Assembly: GCA_025738555.1 (NCBI GenBank) | Contig: JAOVFP010000003.1 | Span: forward strand, 3,472,001-3,536,000 | Origin: Cyathus striatus | Lineage: Eukaryota > Basidiomycota > Agaricomycetes > Agaricales > Nidulariaceae | Direction of reading: 5' to 3' | Length of the DNA: 64,000 nucleotides | Shown here: piece after piece, positions 34,757-47,245 of the stretch | Layout of the letters: each line of letters begins with the position of its first letter | Position numbering within the stretch: position 1 is the first letter of the stretch | Translations under genes and position numbers: made by a program | The notes under the pieces: model-generated | The model's input: only the letters and a program-made list of their open reading frames with translations | Database searches by the model: none | Told to the model about the DNA's origin: nothing

Positions 34757-36345
34757 ATGGGATCCTTTGAACCACTCACCCCCCTCCCGCACCCACAACG
34801 CGTACTCGTAATAGGGGGTGGGCCAACTGGACTAGTTACACTCCGCAACCTCATCCAGCGCGGGGAATTCTCGCATGTCGAGCTGGTAGAGAGGAGGGAC
34901 AATGTCGGTGGAGTATGGTACGTCTATTCCTTTCCCCCTTCTCCTTTCATCACTCTACTCACACATTTCAATATACAGGTACCTCGACGACCCCACCAAA
35001 GAAACAACGACCCCACGCTGGCCCTCCCCTGCCTACCCAAACCTAACGGGGAACGTTCTCCCCACCTTCCTCTCCTTCTCCTCTTACCCACCGTTTCCCA
35101 CTCCCCCGAATTCCCCCAACCAGCCCTTCCCAACGCTTCAAGAGACGCATGAATACCTCCGCATGTTCGCTGCGCCGTTCGTAGCTTCGGGAAAGATCAA
35201 GCTCAATGCGGAGGTTGTAAGAGTCGAAGAGCTTCCTTCTCCCCTTTCTGCTGAAGGTCAAGGTGAAGAGGGGATAGTGAGCGGAGGAGGGTGGAAAGTT
35301 ATCTTACGAGATTGGAGTAATAACAAGCAGGGAGAAGAGAAGGAAGAACATTGGGATGCTGTGGTGGTTGCTGTGGGGTGGTACGATAATCCCGTGTGGC
35401 CATCCACACCTGGGCTCGATATACTCCGTGAAAAGGGGGTAGCCAAACACGCGAAAGAGTGGCGCGGGGCGAAGGGGTACGAGGGGAAGGTATGTCTCTT
35501 CCTTTTCCTTTCTCTTCCTTTCCTCACAACCTAACCATTTCAAACAGAAAATCTTAATCATAGGAAACGCAAACTCCTCAAACGACATAGCAGCACACCT
35601 CGCCTCCGTAGTCCATGCACCAATCTACCAATCCCAACGGCGCGAGCCATGGTTCCTATTCAAATCCCTTCCCGATGCGCGTATACATAAAGTGTCCCCC
35701 GTGGTGCGGTACGAATATGCATCCTCCGGACACGTATCCGCGTGTCTTGAAGATGGTACAGTGTTAGAGTGGGTGGATTATGTGCTGTTAGGAACGGGAT
35801 ACCGTCCTTCTCCGAAGTTCATCTATCTCCTCCCCCGCCCCCCCTCTTCAACAACAACGAAAGAATTAGTTCCACTAATACCCACACCGGCACCCACACC
35901 CGCCCGCATACCCAACCTCCACCGCCTAATCCTACACGCATACAACCCAACACTATCCTTCATAGGCGCAGCACACTCCTACACACCCTTCATAACTGCG
36001 GACCTCATCTCCACATGGCTTGCATTCGCCTGGTCATTCCCTGAACTTTCTTTGTATCCTCCTTCCATAGAGCAACGCCTCGTATTCGAACAAGAACGAT
36101 TGAAGAAGATAGAAGAGAGAAGGAAGGGGGCGGGAGGGAATCCGAGTTCGTTGGTTGTGTTTAGTATTCTTGGTGAGGATGAGGATGAGTATATCCGGGC
36201 GTTGAGGAGGGAGGTTCTGGGTGTTGATAAGGGGCTTGATGGGGTTTTGCCGAGTTGGAGTGAGGAGATGGTGAAGGAAAGGGTGGGGATGTATGAGTTG
36301 AAGGAGGGAGCTTTGTGGTGGGCTAAAAGCCGTGAGGGGGTGTAG
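34757..36345 (+). CDS. Flavin-containing monooxygenase (FMO-like)
   Basis: Exons 34757-34917, 34979-35489 and 35548-36345, with introns of 60 and 58 nt and all phases matching, give 489 aa. The FAD-binding loop GGGPTG is at residues 20-25, followed by the FMO GGVW at 51-54 (Trp codon split by intron 1). The region KHAKEWRG near 210 is where FMOs carry FxGxxxHxxxYR; it is only loosely conserved. The NADPH-binding loop is GNANSS (230-235), with Ala and Ser replacing two glycines, and DYVLLGTGYRPSPKF is the late FMO ATG-type motif. FMOs oxygenate N or S atoms using NADPH and O2; the substrate is unknown. It lies alone in the spacer of the inverted repeat and has normal CpG content. Confidence 0.88.
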
Positions 36346-36466
36346 GCGTAGGTGTAACTTGAATGTATAGGATTGTATGTAGAACACCATTGTACTTTCT
36401 AAACGATAACATTCCGTCATATGTCAATAAGCCTGTACTATCACATCCACCGTCCTCCCTCTCCCC

Positions 36467-36655
36467 TCACCTCCCTGCAAGTCTAGTACATGCCAACTCC
36501 TCTTTCTCCCCCTTCCCAAAGCTCTCCCACCAATCCTTCGAATTTCCAATCGGTATGTTCTCCTCCCCGACAAGAGGGGGGGGCATAACCTGCCGAACAA
36601 ACTCGTCCAGGGGCATCCGGTACCTTGATCCCCCCCACCGCTCGCTATTTATCAT
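36467..36655 (-). pseudogene. C-terminal SDR fragment, inverted copy
   Basis: The frame reads GSRYRMPLDEFVRQVMPPP, then GEENIPIGNSKDWWESFG, nearly the same as the fragment at 34.0-34.2 but on the other strand. No Rossmann part is present. It marks the inner edge of the right arm of the inverted repeat. Confidence 0.5.
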
Positions 36656-36879
36656 AGATGGTATCCTGACCGGTACTTGAATTATTCCAGTATGTAATTA
36701 GGCAGGAACACGCTGCTAGTGCCAGCAGTAATGGCAAATGTTAACACGTTAGCAAGGTGATTCAGAGGCCTAGAGGCATGATCTCGTGTACAGGTAGCTG
36801 TTGGCGAGTTTAGTGACATTGGGTAACGGAAGGACAAACTGAACCGCTCAAGTTCTAGCAAAGAAACCCATTCCTGCTC

Positions 36880-38230
36880 CTCAACAGAGACGCAGAGCGT
36901 TAGCTGCCAAGCTCGCTTGGAACCAGTACTTGAGAAATCTCTCCCGACCCCCCCACACCGACAGCGACGACAGCGACATTTCTCGACTCCTTGAGAAAGT
37001 CCACCTGCTTCGCGTTGTCTTGCTGTGTATGCGATTGTGCACTGGCGATGCAAGGCTCAAAGTAAGCGACGAAAAGCCGCCGGTCGTTGGCTGCAAAGGA
37101 GTCAAGGCCGTCGAACATCTACGGTAACAAAAAGAAAGCGAATCAGTACGAAAAGTTACTGTTAAATAGCAGAAAGACACTTACATCACAGCATCCAGAG
37201 TCTTGTAACGTTGACTTGGTACATTCATTCTCCGTCCCATTGGAGGATCGGGCACTGGGTACAGCATTATTGTTATGGCCGGTGCCAGCCGTGCTTCTTC
37301 TGGCGGGTTAGAGGCATAGAAGAAATGAAAAGTGACAAGGGAGAGGGTCGAATTGCCACGAGAAAAGAAGGGTAGAGACTCAGGAAGGTGCTTGAAACGA
37401 TGACCAAAGGACGTTAAGGATTAGGTGGTGCGCCATTCGCATGACCTGTTATATTTCCGGTTGATATTGCGCGGTATTGCGTCTGTACCAGTCCTGCTTC
37501 GTCAGTACATCACAAAAACGAATAGAAAGAAAGCCGACCTGAAGCTTCATAGTAACCCTGCTACAGAACAACGCTGCATCAATCTTGCCACCCTGTCCAG
37601 TTGTCCTCCTCCTTCCTTCCACTCCCTAGCACATCAGTTAACAATTTCAAGCCTCTCCCGCTCTTTCACGCCCCTGCGCAGGCGTCGATATAGACTCCAA
37701 GAGGCGAGATGTTGCAAATCGGACTGTGATAATGTGTCAGTCAGGAAGAAGCATAGATGCCTGGGGGTGAAGTGAGCAAGGAGATAGCGGTTATAGATTG
37801 CAATGGAAGGCAGCGGGAAGACGTACCTAATAGCAATGGAGTTTGACCACAGGCTCCATCTTAACCCAAAATGGACAAAGCCTGGGCATTCTCCTTCTGC
37901 TCTCGTTACTTCAAACGATGGCGCGTACACGTCGAGCCCCGACAGGTAACGGAGGGGAGAAGCAAGTACGGTTCCTCCAGCGCCGTCTGGAACCCCGAGA
38001 TGAGAACGAGAGCGGGCAAGCGTTCCAACGCTATATTCCGGTGTCTGAGGCTGAACCGAGTGGATATCTTAGAAAGAGAGAAAGATGTGATCATCGAGCT
38101 GAGAGCTCACATGCAGATGCGCTCATACCACATGGTTGGCCGGGATTCAGTTGATTGATCGTTCATCATTTTGTATACATTATATAAGAAAACATTCGCA
38201 CGATCAGCTACGCGCGCGTGCCCCTTTAGT
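36880..38230 (-). repeat. Unit R, copy 2 (inverted, shortened)
   Basis: Reverse complement of the first 1.3 kb of copy 1, from CACGCGCGCGTAGCTG at about 38224 down to the VHLLRVVLLCMRL-coding stretch near 37000. CpG is retained. The distal 2 kb of the unit are missing. Confidence 0.75.
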
Positions 38231-38883
38231 TCTTCGATGACTTTTCGTCCGTTCTGACCTTCGAATAGCACTTACGTCTCGAACACTTATTAAGTATCCT
38301 TTTCATTAACAAAATAAACCTCTTGTCGTGGCATAAGCACGATCTGTGAGATAAAATAAGTAGGTTACTAACGGAGAGCACACACCGGTGTACATTCTAT
38401 GTTGTAGTAGTACTATATAACTCGTATTAAGCTTCCTTCCATGCATCGTGCGTTTCTCACAATAATTAAGGAAATGACCACACTCTTATCTTTATCAACC
38501 AGTGTTCGCATCTCCCTTCCGATATACAGGGTGTTCTCACATTCGACATCTTCTACGTCACTGCCCTTTGATTATCAGTTTGAGCGAGGAGTCAATGCTT
38601 GGTTGTTTGGCCTTCAAAATATTTATAGTGCGCATGTGTGATAAATTGAAGACCATGCTGTTCGATCACCGAACAAACAAGAAAGCGCTGAGAGGAGATT
38701 AGTATCAAGTTACTATTAAGTAATGTCCTCTATCAGCGCGCGATGCAGGCCTGGGTATGGGTTTAAAACGACAGCATAGCAACATCAACATGTTGCATTC
38801 CCCCCACTCCAACCCCACTCGCTCTGTGAACCTCAAGATTCTAAGCCCGTACCTGCGAACTAGACAATAAGCAATTTGAATTG
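38160..38883 (+). promoter_or_regulatory. Upstream region of NLR copy 3
   Basis: Homologous to the upstream region of copy 2. CpG dinucleotides (CAGCGCGCGATG, AACGACAG, CCCGTACCTGCGAAC) persist up to about 20 bp before ATG 38884, then nearly vanish. Confidence 0.6.
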
Positions 38884-41800
38884 ATGGCTACCATATCCAC
38901 ATCAAGCACTGAAATGCTCAAAAATGTACATAACCCAACCATTCAAAACTCAAATTTCACTGCTGCTGGCCGAGATGTTATTATCAATATTAATGATGGA
39001 GGCGCAAATGAAATTCAACTAAAGCTTGGTTTACTAAAGTCAGTATCTCATGATCATTATTATGTTCCTTCTTGCATGGAAGGCACAAGAAAGAGCTTGT
39101 TTGGCAAGATTGATGAATGGCTTCTTGACTTTGGTATGTGTGATCCATAATACTAAACTTTAATTATATATTCAACTATGCTCACTATTAGATGAGTCAA
39201 CACCAAATATAATGTGGATCACTGGTTATCCTGGAAGTGGGAAATCAGCTATTGCATCTAGTATGGTTTCCAAGCTCACTGGCACTCAAAGGCTCTGTGG
39301 CTACCACTTTTTCAAAAGGGATGATGCAGTTCTTGGTGATCCCTGTACTATTTGGAGAACTATAGCAGCAAATATAGCCTCTAAACACACTGTGATTGCT
39401 GAAGTAATGGCAAAAAGACTGGATAATACTTTTAGAATTCAAGATATTAAATGGCACTTTGATAATCTTATCTGCATGAGCTTCATTGAATATCTGAACC
39501 AACTACAAAATCCAGTAGTTATTATTGATGCATTAGATGAATGCAGAACTTCAGATGATAAGCATATTTTCATAAACACATTATTCTCTTGGTCAAAATT
39601 GTCAAAAAAGTGTAAACTTATAGTTACTGGAAGGTCTGGTTCAAAGCCAATAGGGCTGGAGAGAGCTGGAGTATGCATTAATTATGAGATAGAAATTGGT
39701 TCAAATGCTGAATCAGAAACCAACAATGATATAATATTTTATATACAAAGAAGATTTGAAGAATCTTACTCTTGGTTGAACTGGAAACCAAGTGATGAAG
39801 CTTTGAATGCAATGGCAACAAAAGCATCTGGATTGTTCATTTGGGCCTACACTGCTGTTAAATTTATTACCTCACATCAACAAGACATGATATCTCCAAA
39901 GAAAAAGCTGACAAAAATTATGGAAAATCAAGAAGAGAGTGCAGTGTTTAGCATTGACAAGTTATATATTCAAATTCTGAAAATTTCATTTGAAGCCTGG
40001 AGTGAGATAGACAAACTAACTGCTCAGAATGTTCTTGGGTTAATAATACTTGCAAAAGTGCCATTAACCATAAATGATATATATCACTTCATTTGTGAAG
40101 ATGAAGATGAAGATCTTAAAAATGATATTCAAGTAGTTCTGAGATGTTTACAGCCTGTGGTGTCCACAAATGATGGAAAAGTGATGATAAGACATTTGTC
40201 ATTTGTTGAATTCTTAACAGAAAGATGTAATATGGAGCAGTACAAAATCAATAAAACAACATACAATATTACAATGCAATCAAAAATATATATAATTTTA
40301 AACAAAGAATTAAAGTTCAATATCTGTAATTTAGAAACATCATATAAGAAAAACCAGGACATAGCCAATTTACCTGAAAAGATTCAGCATTGCATACCAA
40401 GTTATTTGCAATACTGCTGCATTTATTGGCTTTCACATGAGATGGACATCACAAGTCAAGAATATAAAACAGAAAGAATAAATGATCAAACAGAATTTTT
40501 ATATGAAAAATTTCTATATTGGCTTGAAGTCATGAGCTTGCTAAATGAAATACCTAAGGCTTTGGGTCTACTTAAAGAATTGAAAGATTGTCAAAATGTA
40601 AGTACAATAAAAATAGCTTTGATTGGACACTGAACATAATATATATAGCATGAGAGAATATTTAAAGAGTTTATCAATGAAGCAATTCAATTTATATTAC
40701 ATTTCAATGTTCCAATAACAATGAGTGCACCACATATTTATCTTTCAGCATTGCCATTTACTCCAAAAAAATCAGTTATTTATGATAAATACCATAAAAT
40801 ATTTGAAAATGTTATTTTCAGACCAAGTGACTTCAGAGAAGATTGGAAATATAAAGGAAGTGAAGTTTACTACCATACATCACCTGTGACAAGTTTAGCT
40901 ATTTCTTCAGATGGAAAGCAAATTAGTGTTGGATATGAGAATTACATGGTCAGTATATGGGACACCAGAACTGGAAAAAAGATTGCTGGCCCATTTGAAG
41001 GTCATACACATAAAGTTACATCAGTAGCATTTTCTCCAGATGGAAAGAAAGTTGTATCAGGGTCAGATGATCAAACTATAAGAATATGGAATGCAGAGAG
41101 TGGAACAATTGCTGCTGGTCCATTTTATGGTCATACACATTCAGTCACATCAGTGGGATTTTCTCCAGATGGAACACAAGTGGTATCAGGTTCAAGAGAT
41201 CAAACTGTGAGAATATGGAATATAGAGAGTGGAATAATTTCTGCTGGTCTGTTTAAAGGTCACACATATCAAGTCACATCAGTAGCATTTTCTCCAGATG
41301 GAAAGCAAGTGGCATCAGGTTCATATGATCAAACTGTGAGAATATGGAATGCAGAGAGTGGAACAATTGCTGCTGGTCCATTTGAATGTCACACAGATTC
41401 AGTCACATCAGTAGCATTTTCTCCAGATGGAAAGCAAGTGGTATCAGGTTCATATGATAGAACTGTTATAATATGGGATGTGGAGAGTGGAACAATTGTT
41501 GCTGGTCCATTAGGTGGCCACAAACATTCAGTAATATCAGTAGGATTTTCTCCAAATGGAAAGCAAGTTGTATCAGGCTCAAATGATCAAACTGTGAGAA
41601 TATGGGATGTAAAGAATGAAAAAATTGCTGCTGGTCCATTTGAAGGTCACAAACATTGGGTCAGATCAGTAGCATTTTCTCCAAATGGAAAGCAAGTGGT
41701 ATCAGGCTCATATGATCAAACTGTGAGAATATGGGATGTGGAAAGTGGACTGAGTGCTACTGGTTTATTTGATAGCCACACAAGTTCTGTCACATCAGTA

Positions 41801-43080
41801 GCATTTTCTCCAGATGGAAAGAAAGTTGTATCAGGGTCATATGATCAAACTGTGAGAATATGGGATGTGGAGAGTGGAACAATTGCTGCTGGTCCATTTG
41901 AAGGTCACACACATTGGGTTACATCAGTAGCATTTTCTCCAAATGGAAAGCAAGTGGTATCAGGCTCAAATGATCAAACTGTAATCATATGGGATGCAGA
42001 GAGTGGAACAATTGTTGCTGGTCCATTGAAAGGTCACGCAAGTTCAGTTACATCTGTAGCATTTTCTCCAAATGGAAAAAAAGTGGTATCAGTCTCAAAT
42101 GATCGAACTATGAGAATATGGAATGTGGAAAGTGGAAAAATTGCTGCTGGTCCATTTGAAGGTCACACACATTGGGTCAGATCAGTAGCATTTTCTCCAG
42201 ATGGAAACCATGTGGTGTCAGGCTCAAATGATCAAACTGTGAGAATATGGAATGTGGAGAGAGGAATATTTGCTGCTCGTTCATTTAAAGGTCACACACA
42301 TTGGGTTACATCAGTAGCATTTTCTCCAGATGGAAGGCAAGTGGCATCAGGTTCATATGATCAAACTGTGAGAATATGGAGTATAGAGAGTCGAACAATT
42401 GCTATTGGTCCACTTGAAGGTCACAGAGATTCAGTCACATCAGTAGCATTTTCTCCAAGTGGAAAGAAAGTGGTATCAGGCTCATGGGATCAAACTGTGA
42501 TAGTATGGGATGCAGAGAGTGGAACAATTACTGCTGGTCCATTTAGAGGTCACACACTTTCAGTCACATCAGTAGCATTTTCTTCAGATGGAAAGCAAGT
42601 GGTATCAGGTTCATGGGATCAAACTGTGAGAATATGGGATGTAGAGAGTAGAATAAGTACTGCTGGTGCTGGTCCATTTGAAGGTTACAAAAATTCAGTT
42701 ACCACAGTTGCACTTTCACCAAATGTATGGTTAATGGTATCAGGCTCACAAGGTATTAGAAAGTTGCAGTTGTCATCAGGTGTGTAATCTTTGTTGTCAA
42801 TAGCTATGAGTTGTTAAAATACTAAATTTTCTATAATTCAGGTCATCTTAGAAATTTGTTTTCACTTGGAGGCCCTTCAATTTATACATCATGTTATATA
42901 AATGGCTGGACTACTGATAAGGCAGGCAATTTACTTTTCTGGGTTCCTGATTATTTAAGGTCCAGTTTATGTGACTTTAATACCATCCTGATTATAGGTC
43001 CATTCACTTCATGCAGGTTGGATCTTTCAAAATTCTGTTATGGGTCATATTGGATATATTGTATTAATTCCTCTTCATAA
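38884..43080 (+). CDS. NACHT-WD40 NLR-like protein, copy 3 (intact)
   Basis: Exons 38884-39133, 39192-40597, 40649-42779 and 42842-43080 stay in phase and give 1341 aa. Exons 1 and 2 have exactly the same lengths as in copy 1 (250 and 1406 nt). Walker A is GYPGSGKS and Walker B VVIIDALDE. There are 15 WD40 repeats, one more than copy 1, with different residues at the variable places (THWV, TYQV, KHSV, TLSV; SYDQ, SNDR, SRDQ, SWDQ). The tail carries LLFWVPDYL and LDLSKFCYGSYW. The absence of any stop in about 4 kb, despite heavy loss of CpG, argues that the gene is under selection. Confidence 0.93.
41000..42740 (+). repeat. 129-bp tandem repeats encoding 15 WD40 units
   Basis: Same unit as in copy 1, but the copies differ more from one another (SVGFSPDGTQ, VVSVSNDRTM, SPSGKKVVSGSWD), so this array looks less recently homogenised than that of copy 1 or copy 2. 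Confidence 0.88.
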
Positions 43081-43189
43081 CATTGTTTTATTAGGTGGTA
43101 TGGTTTAGCAATATATCACATTCCCCCTTTTTAAAAATTTGAATTACTTCAAATATCATGTTGACTTCACCTATTTTAATGATTTATCA

Positions 43190-44339
43190 GTGGTGAATTG
43201 GGGGCATGTGCACTCTAATAAGTATTAGTAAGTTGCACAAGATAATAAACAAAACATGAATTATGGTTGGTACATTCTTGTATCTGCCAGGTTCAGTGAC
43301 ACTGGAAGAGGTGTCAAAATCTAGGGACTTTAACTGCATAAAAAGATGAGTAAATACTAAAGCTCTAAGACACACTGTGAGATAATTCTGTCCAGCCTTC
43401 ATATGGGGGCACTGGCTGCAAAGTGGCCAGTCAATACATACATTACATTGCCTCTCACTGTGAGTAGTGGGAATAGGTTCAGGTGGGCTCTAAGATTACA
43501 TCAGTACATCACTCAAAGTAATAACCAAAAAGTGATTTACAGTTGTGTTCTCAGCAACAACAGGCAAGATGTCCATATCCTGGGACTTTAACAACATAAA
43601 AATGAGTAAATACTAAAGCTCTAAGATGCACTGTGAGATAAAGTTGGCTGTAGATTAATTGTCATTGAGTCTAATGGATAATTTTTCTGAAGAGCAATGA
43701 GATGCAATTGCATCTGCAACAGCTGTTCTTCAAGATGTCAGTCTTAACTTTTTGAACAATAGAGGGGGTCAGAGTTGATGGATTCAAGGTGAATTCAGTG
43801 ATGTTGATTCTGACATCCAAAACTGTGGGAGAATCATGAATTGAACTCAATGTGTGCAGTGACTTTTTAGCTGCTTTGCACATGGATTTGGATTCATGAT
43901 TCTCCCATGGTCAACTACTTTTTCACTTTTCCAACACTTTTCTCCATATCTTGTCCATACTTTCTTCATATCCCAGCAGCATACTAATTGCAAATTCCAC
44001 AATGCATTGGCTTCTGCCATAGAGAACATGAATATTCATTGTACTTTAATACATAATAAAAATTGTATCTTCAACAACTTGAAGCAACTCAAAGTGTAAA
44101 TTTTGTACCTACAATAGATAATAATTTATAACTAGTAGCCAATAGGAAGCTTCTAATTCTGATGATATATTATGTCATACATAAATTTCACATGAGTTTT
44201 ACAGAATCCAAAATGTAGAATCAAAGCAGAATCAAAAATTAAAATGGGGCAGTCAGGGTGAATCACAATTCCAGGCAGATTCTGATTGCTCAGAAGCACT
44301 CAGAATCAAAGCTGAATTGAAGTCTGAATCCATCAAGAA
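43190..44339. repeat. Gene-poor stretch with a direct repeat and a 15-bp inverted repeat
   Basis: A segment containing ATGAGTAAATACTAAAGCTC, then TAAGA and CACTGTGAGATAA, occurs at about 43318-43385 and again at 43575-43643. GGGAGAATCATGAAT (43827-43841) and its exact inverse (43892-43906) form a 15-bp stem with a 50-nt loop. Neither belongs to a gene I can identify. Confidence 0.55.
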
Positions 44340-46150
44340 TTGGCTACTCTGACCCCCCCTAATATCTCACTCCTTGCAGCTATCTCTCCAAATCCTATAC
44401 CTGTTCCTGTTCCTGTTCCTGCTCCCTCCCAGACCATGGCTCCATTTCCCACTGCAATGCTATGTACTTGTCCTAGTGCTACAGTGCCACCAGCTGAGAT
44501 CAAGATCACTTCTCAACTTAAAGTAGAATGCCTCATTGATTACCCTCTTGGCACTATACTCAAGTATCCAGACACTACCTCATCTCACTATGGTAACATT
44601 GCCCATTGGTTTATTGTTGATCCACACAGTAAGCACCACCCTAGGGGAAATATACAATATTCCCTTGATGGAGTTCATGGTGGCAAGCCACAAGAAGAAT
44701 AAATCCTGTGGTGACCTTTTATTAAATTCAAATGGTAAAAAAGTGCTTTGTAAAAAGGAGAAGACCTCTTGTGTGTATTTTTAATCACCTAATATCAACT
44801 TATTTGTTTAAAGAGTCTTTTTAGGTAAGAGGTTGAAAAGGTGCCAGTACTTCTCTGATGGTGCAACAAATATTCAGAGGAATTCCAAGCTGACTCCAGA
44901 GGAGACTGTTTTCAAGAAAACTCTTGCATTCTTTTGTGCCATAGTGGAGACTGGGTGCTCCTTTGACTTGTCTAGCTTTCATATAGATTATGGTGGTGAC
45001 TCTGACTCTGACTATAATTCTGATGATGAGAATAGTGCTGTACCACTAACTGGTCATGGCCAGAGGAAGGTGTACAATGGTCACCAGCTCTGCTCAGGTA
45101 AAATGATCCTAGTATATAACTGATACAATCAGCCTTGCCTTCAGTAAGTCAATATAGTTTATTCTTTCTAATTATTTATCAATCATATTGCATGTGAATA
45201 CCAATCACAAGTAGATACAGCACATTTAATTCTCCAGAACTTGCAAGAATTCAATATATTGTACCTTTCAGCTCTTCTCTCCAAAAATGTCAATGAGATT
45301 TACTCACATGAGGCAAATGCCTTTCAGAGTGGATATGGACCACTAGTACCATGTACTTTCCAGACTTCACCTTCAGAGCAGAAAGATCAGTGTCATAAGT
45401 CAGTTAGGCTCAAATGTTGTTCAAAATACTTATTCATGTTTTTAGCTTTCTGGCACCATTCCCAAGAAGGGAAGCTTCATTGTGGAGCTCTGCACTTGAA
45501 ATTAGATTGTGAAGTGAGTTATGTGATATATACTCCATACAATCTTTTTGAATGCCTATGAATTGTAATTATTTCATGTGATATCTGCTTGCATGCTCCA
45601 CCACCTTGTATTAAAACACCTCCACCTATTGAAGATATTTTTACTTCAATGCTTATCAAGCTTGGCTGGAAGCTGGCTGATGCAACTCCATGAAAATTTA
45701 TGACTGAATCAGGCTTCATGGACTCTCCATGTGAATATCTTGGACACAATTCCCCAGTTGATCCACCTCTTTCAGCTCTGCATCCATCATTGGAAAACTG
45801 TGATCATGTGCAAAGAATTATCAATAGCCTTAGAAAAGTAGAGTACCCATGTGGGACAGGCTTTCTGGATAAGTTCTTCTTTATTAGTCATGGTACAATT
45901 TAACTAATAATAGTTCATAATAAGGAGCAAAACTTCTCATGCAGAAACATGTAGATCTTCCAGAAGATATGCAATATGTACACTGTGCAGAATCACATAC
46001 TATTGAAGGTGGAAAGACATTTTATCTAGTAATATGCATGTCCAAAATGATGGCCTTTTCACTCATACATGCACAATACATCTCAATTGATACTGCATTC
46101 AAGTGTGTGCATGGTAAATGGCAAGAATTTGAAATTAAGATGTGTGCTTA
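44340..46150 (+). pseudogene. Mutator-like (MULE) transposase-related protein, degraded and truncated
   Basis: Successive frames match, in order, a long protein type common in Agaricomycete genomes: IDYPLGTILKYPDT and GNIQYSLDGVHGG; LLLNSNGKKVLCKKEKTSC; an acidic block (GDSDSDYN); YLSALLSKNVNEI and QSGYGPLVPCT; ALHPSLENCDHVQ; and VICMSKMMAFSLIHAQYISIDTAFK, where the Asp matches a MULE-type catalytic position. Frames are broken by stops (for example after 45559 and 45690) and by intron-like gaps. It ends abruptly near 46150 where another repeat begins. The family assignment rests on memory of the protein type, not on a search. Confidence 0.6.
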
Positions 46151-46330
46151 GCTGGTTGTGTGACTAACCATTTTCTTACATAATGGATACACTGCATGCA
46201 TGCCTCGATATTTCAATGTGAAATAGCTTTGAAATATCATGGAAATATTCTTTATATTACATCATTATTTCACTTTGTAATACTCTTACAATTCACATAT
46301 GATATTTCTCACATATTTGAAAGTCACAAT

Positions 46331-47245
46331 TAGTGTTGCCACGGCTCGGCTAAAAAGCCGCAAGCCGATGGAGCTGAGCCGAATTTTAGCCAGACTGAGC
46401 CATGTTACTGGCTTCACGGCTCCTAAGCTGCTAAAGCCACGGCTAAGCTGTATGAGCCGCTCCCTACCTTCCATAATCAGACAATGAAATATTGACATTG
46501 TCTTGTAGTGTTTTAAGATCTTCTAAGTAATTTTTTCCCCTCATTATTATGTATTAAGTAGTGGTACAGTCTACAGGTTAGCTGTTGATAGTTAAGTGAG
46601 CAAGGTCTACATGATAAAAATACAGAATTTTGAATCTCGGTAGGTAGGTGAGGTCAGGGTGAGGTACCGCTTAGCGCCATGGATTGATTATGTAACTCGG
46701 ACTAAGGTTCTTGTTTACACGTATCAGTTAATGACGGTTTTAGATGTAACATTCTCCAGTGTAGACCTGAAGTAGACTATTTGCACAAGCTACTCTTTCG
46801 AAAGGCCTACTCACAACCGAAAAGAACTGTCTCAAAGGATAAATATTAAGTGATTATATTATAGAGGTAAGTGCACGTTAAATACTGTTATAATAGATGT
46901 AATTTCAGTAATAGCTTGCCATACATTCTGTAATACACTGGAGCCGTAAAATGATAGGTGCTGTTTAAATAAGTGATTAAAAGTAATAGTAATTAACATT
47001 CAGTTGTGTGAATAGTGTCTTAGAATTAAATTCACGAGCTTTTGAACACTTTACACTTCCAAATTGCTTGCAAAATTCCATTTCGTGCCCTATCCCTGTG
47101 GACAGCTGCCAAAATGTAGGCTAGGAGCAGCTAAGCCGCTTCGAAGCCATAGCCGATCACATTGGCTCGGCTTACGAAGCCGTTAAATTTCATAAGCTGT
47201 GCAAAGCTGAGCCGAGCTAAGCCAAGCCGAGCCGTGGCAACACTA
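46331..47245. mobile_element. Non-autonomous hAT element, 915 bp
   Basis: The ends are a perfect 21-bp inverted repeat starting TAGTGTTGCCACGGCTCGGC, flanked on both sides by GTCACAAT (46323-46330 and 47246-47253). The duplication fits the hAT 8-bp consensus nTnnnnAn. Subterminal GGCTCGGC/GCTAAGCCG repeats fill both ends. No transposase frame is present. Its CpG content is much higher than that of the DNA around it, so it is a young insertion. Confidence 0.92.

Larger units (their letters stand above)
26300..43160. repeat. Large inverted repeat with flavin monooxygenase gene in the spacer
   Basis: Left arm, in order: NLR copy 2, its upstream region, unit R (30.2 kb onward), SDR fragment at 34.0-34.2. 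Right arm, in the opposite order and orientation: SDR fragment 36.66-36.47, unit R (36.9-38.2, reversed), upstream region, NLR copy 3. Matching points are 29576 with 38884, about 31030 with 37425, and about 31440 with 37020, all summing to about 68455, so the arms are collinear there. About 2.5 kb of unit R present at left (31.5-33.9) is missing at right. Confidence 0.85.

Noticed and set aside
37803..37850. MEGSGKTYL in unit R as a P-loop NTPase
   Set aside because: The glycine pattern is incomplete, other copies read EGSRKTYL, and no Walker B or fold follows.
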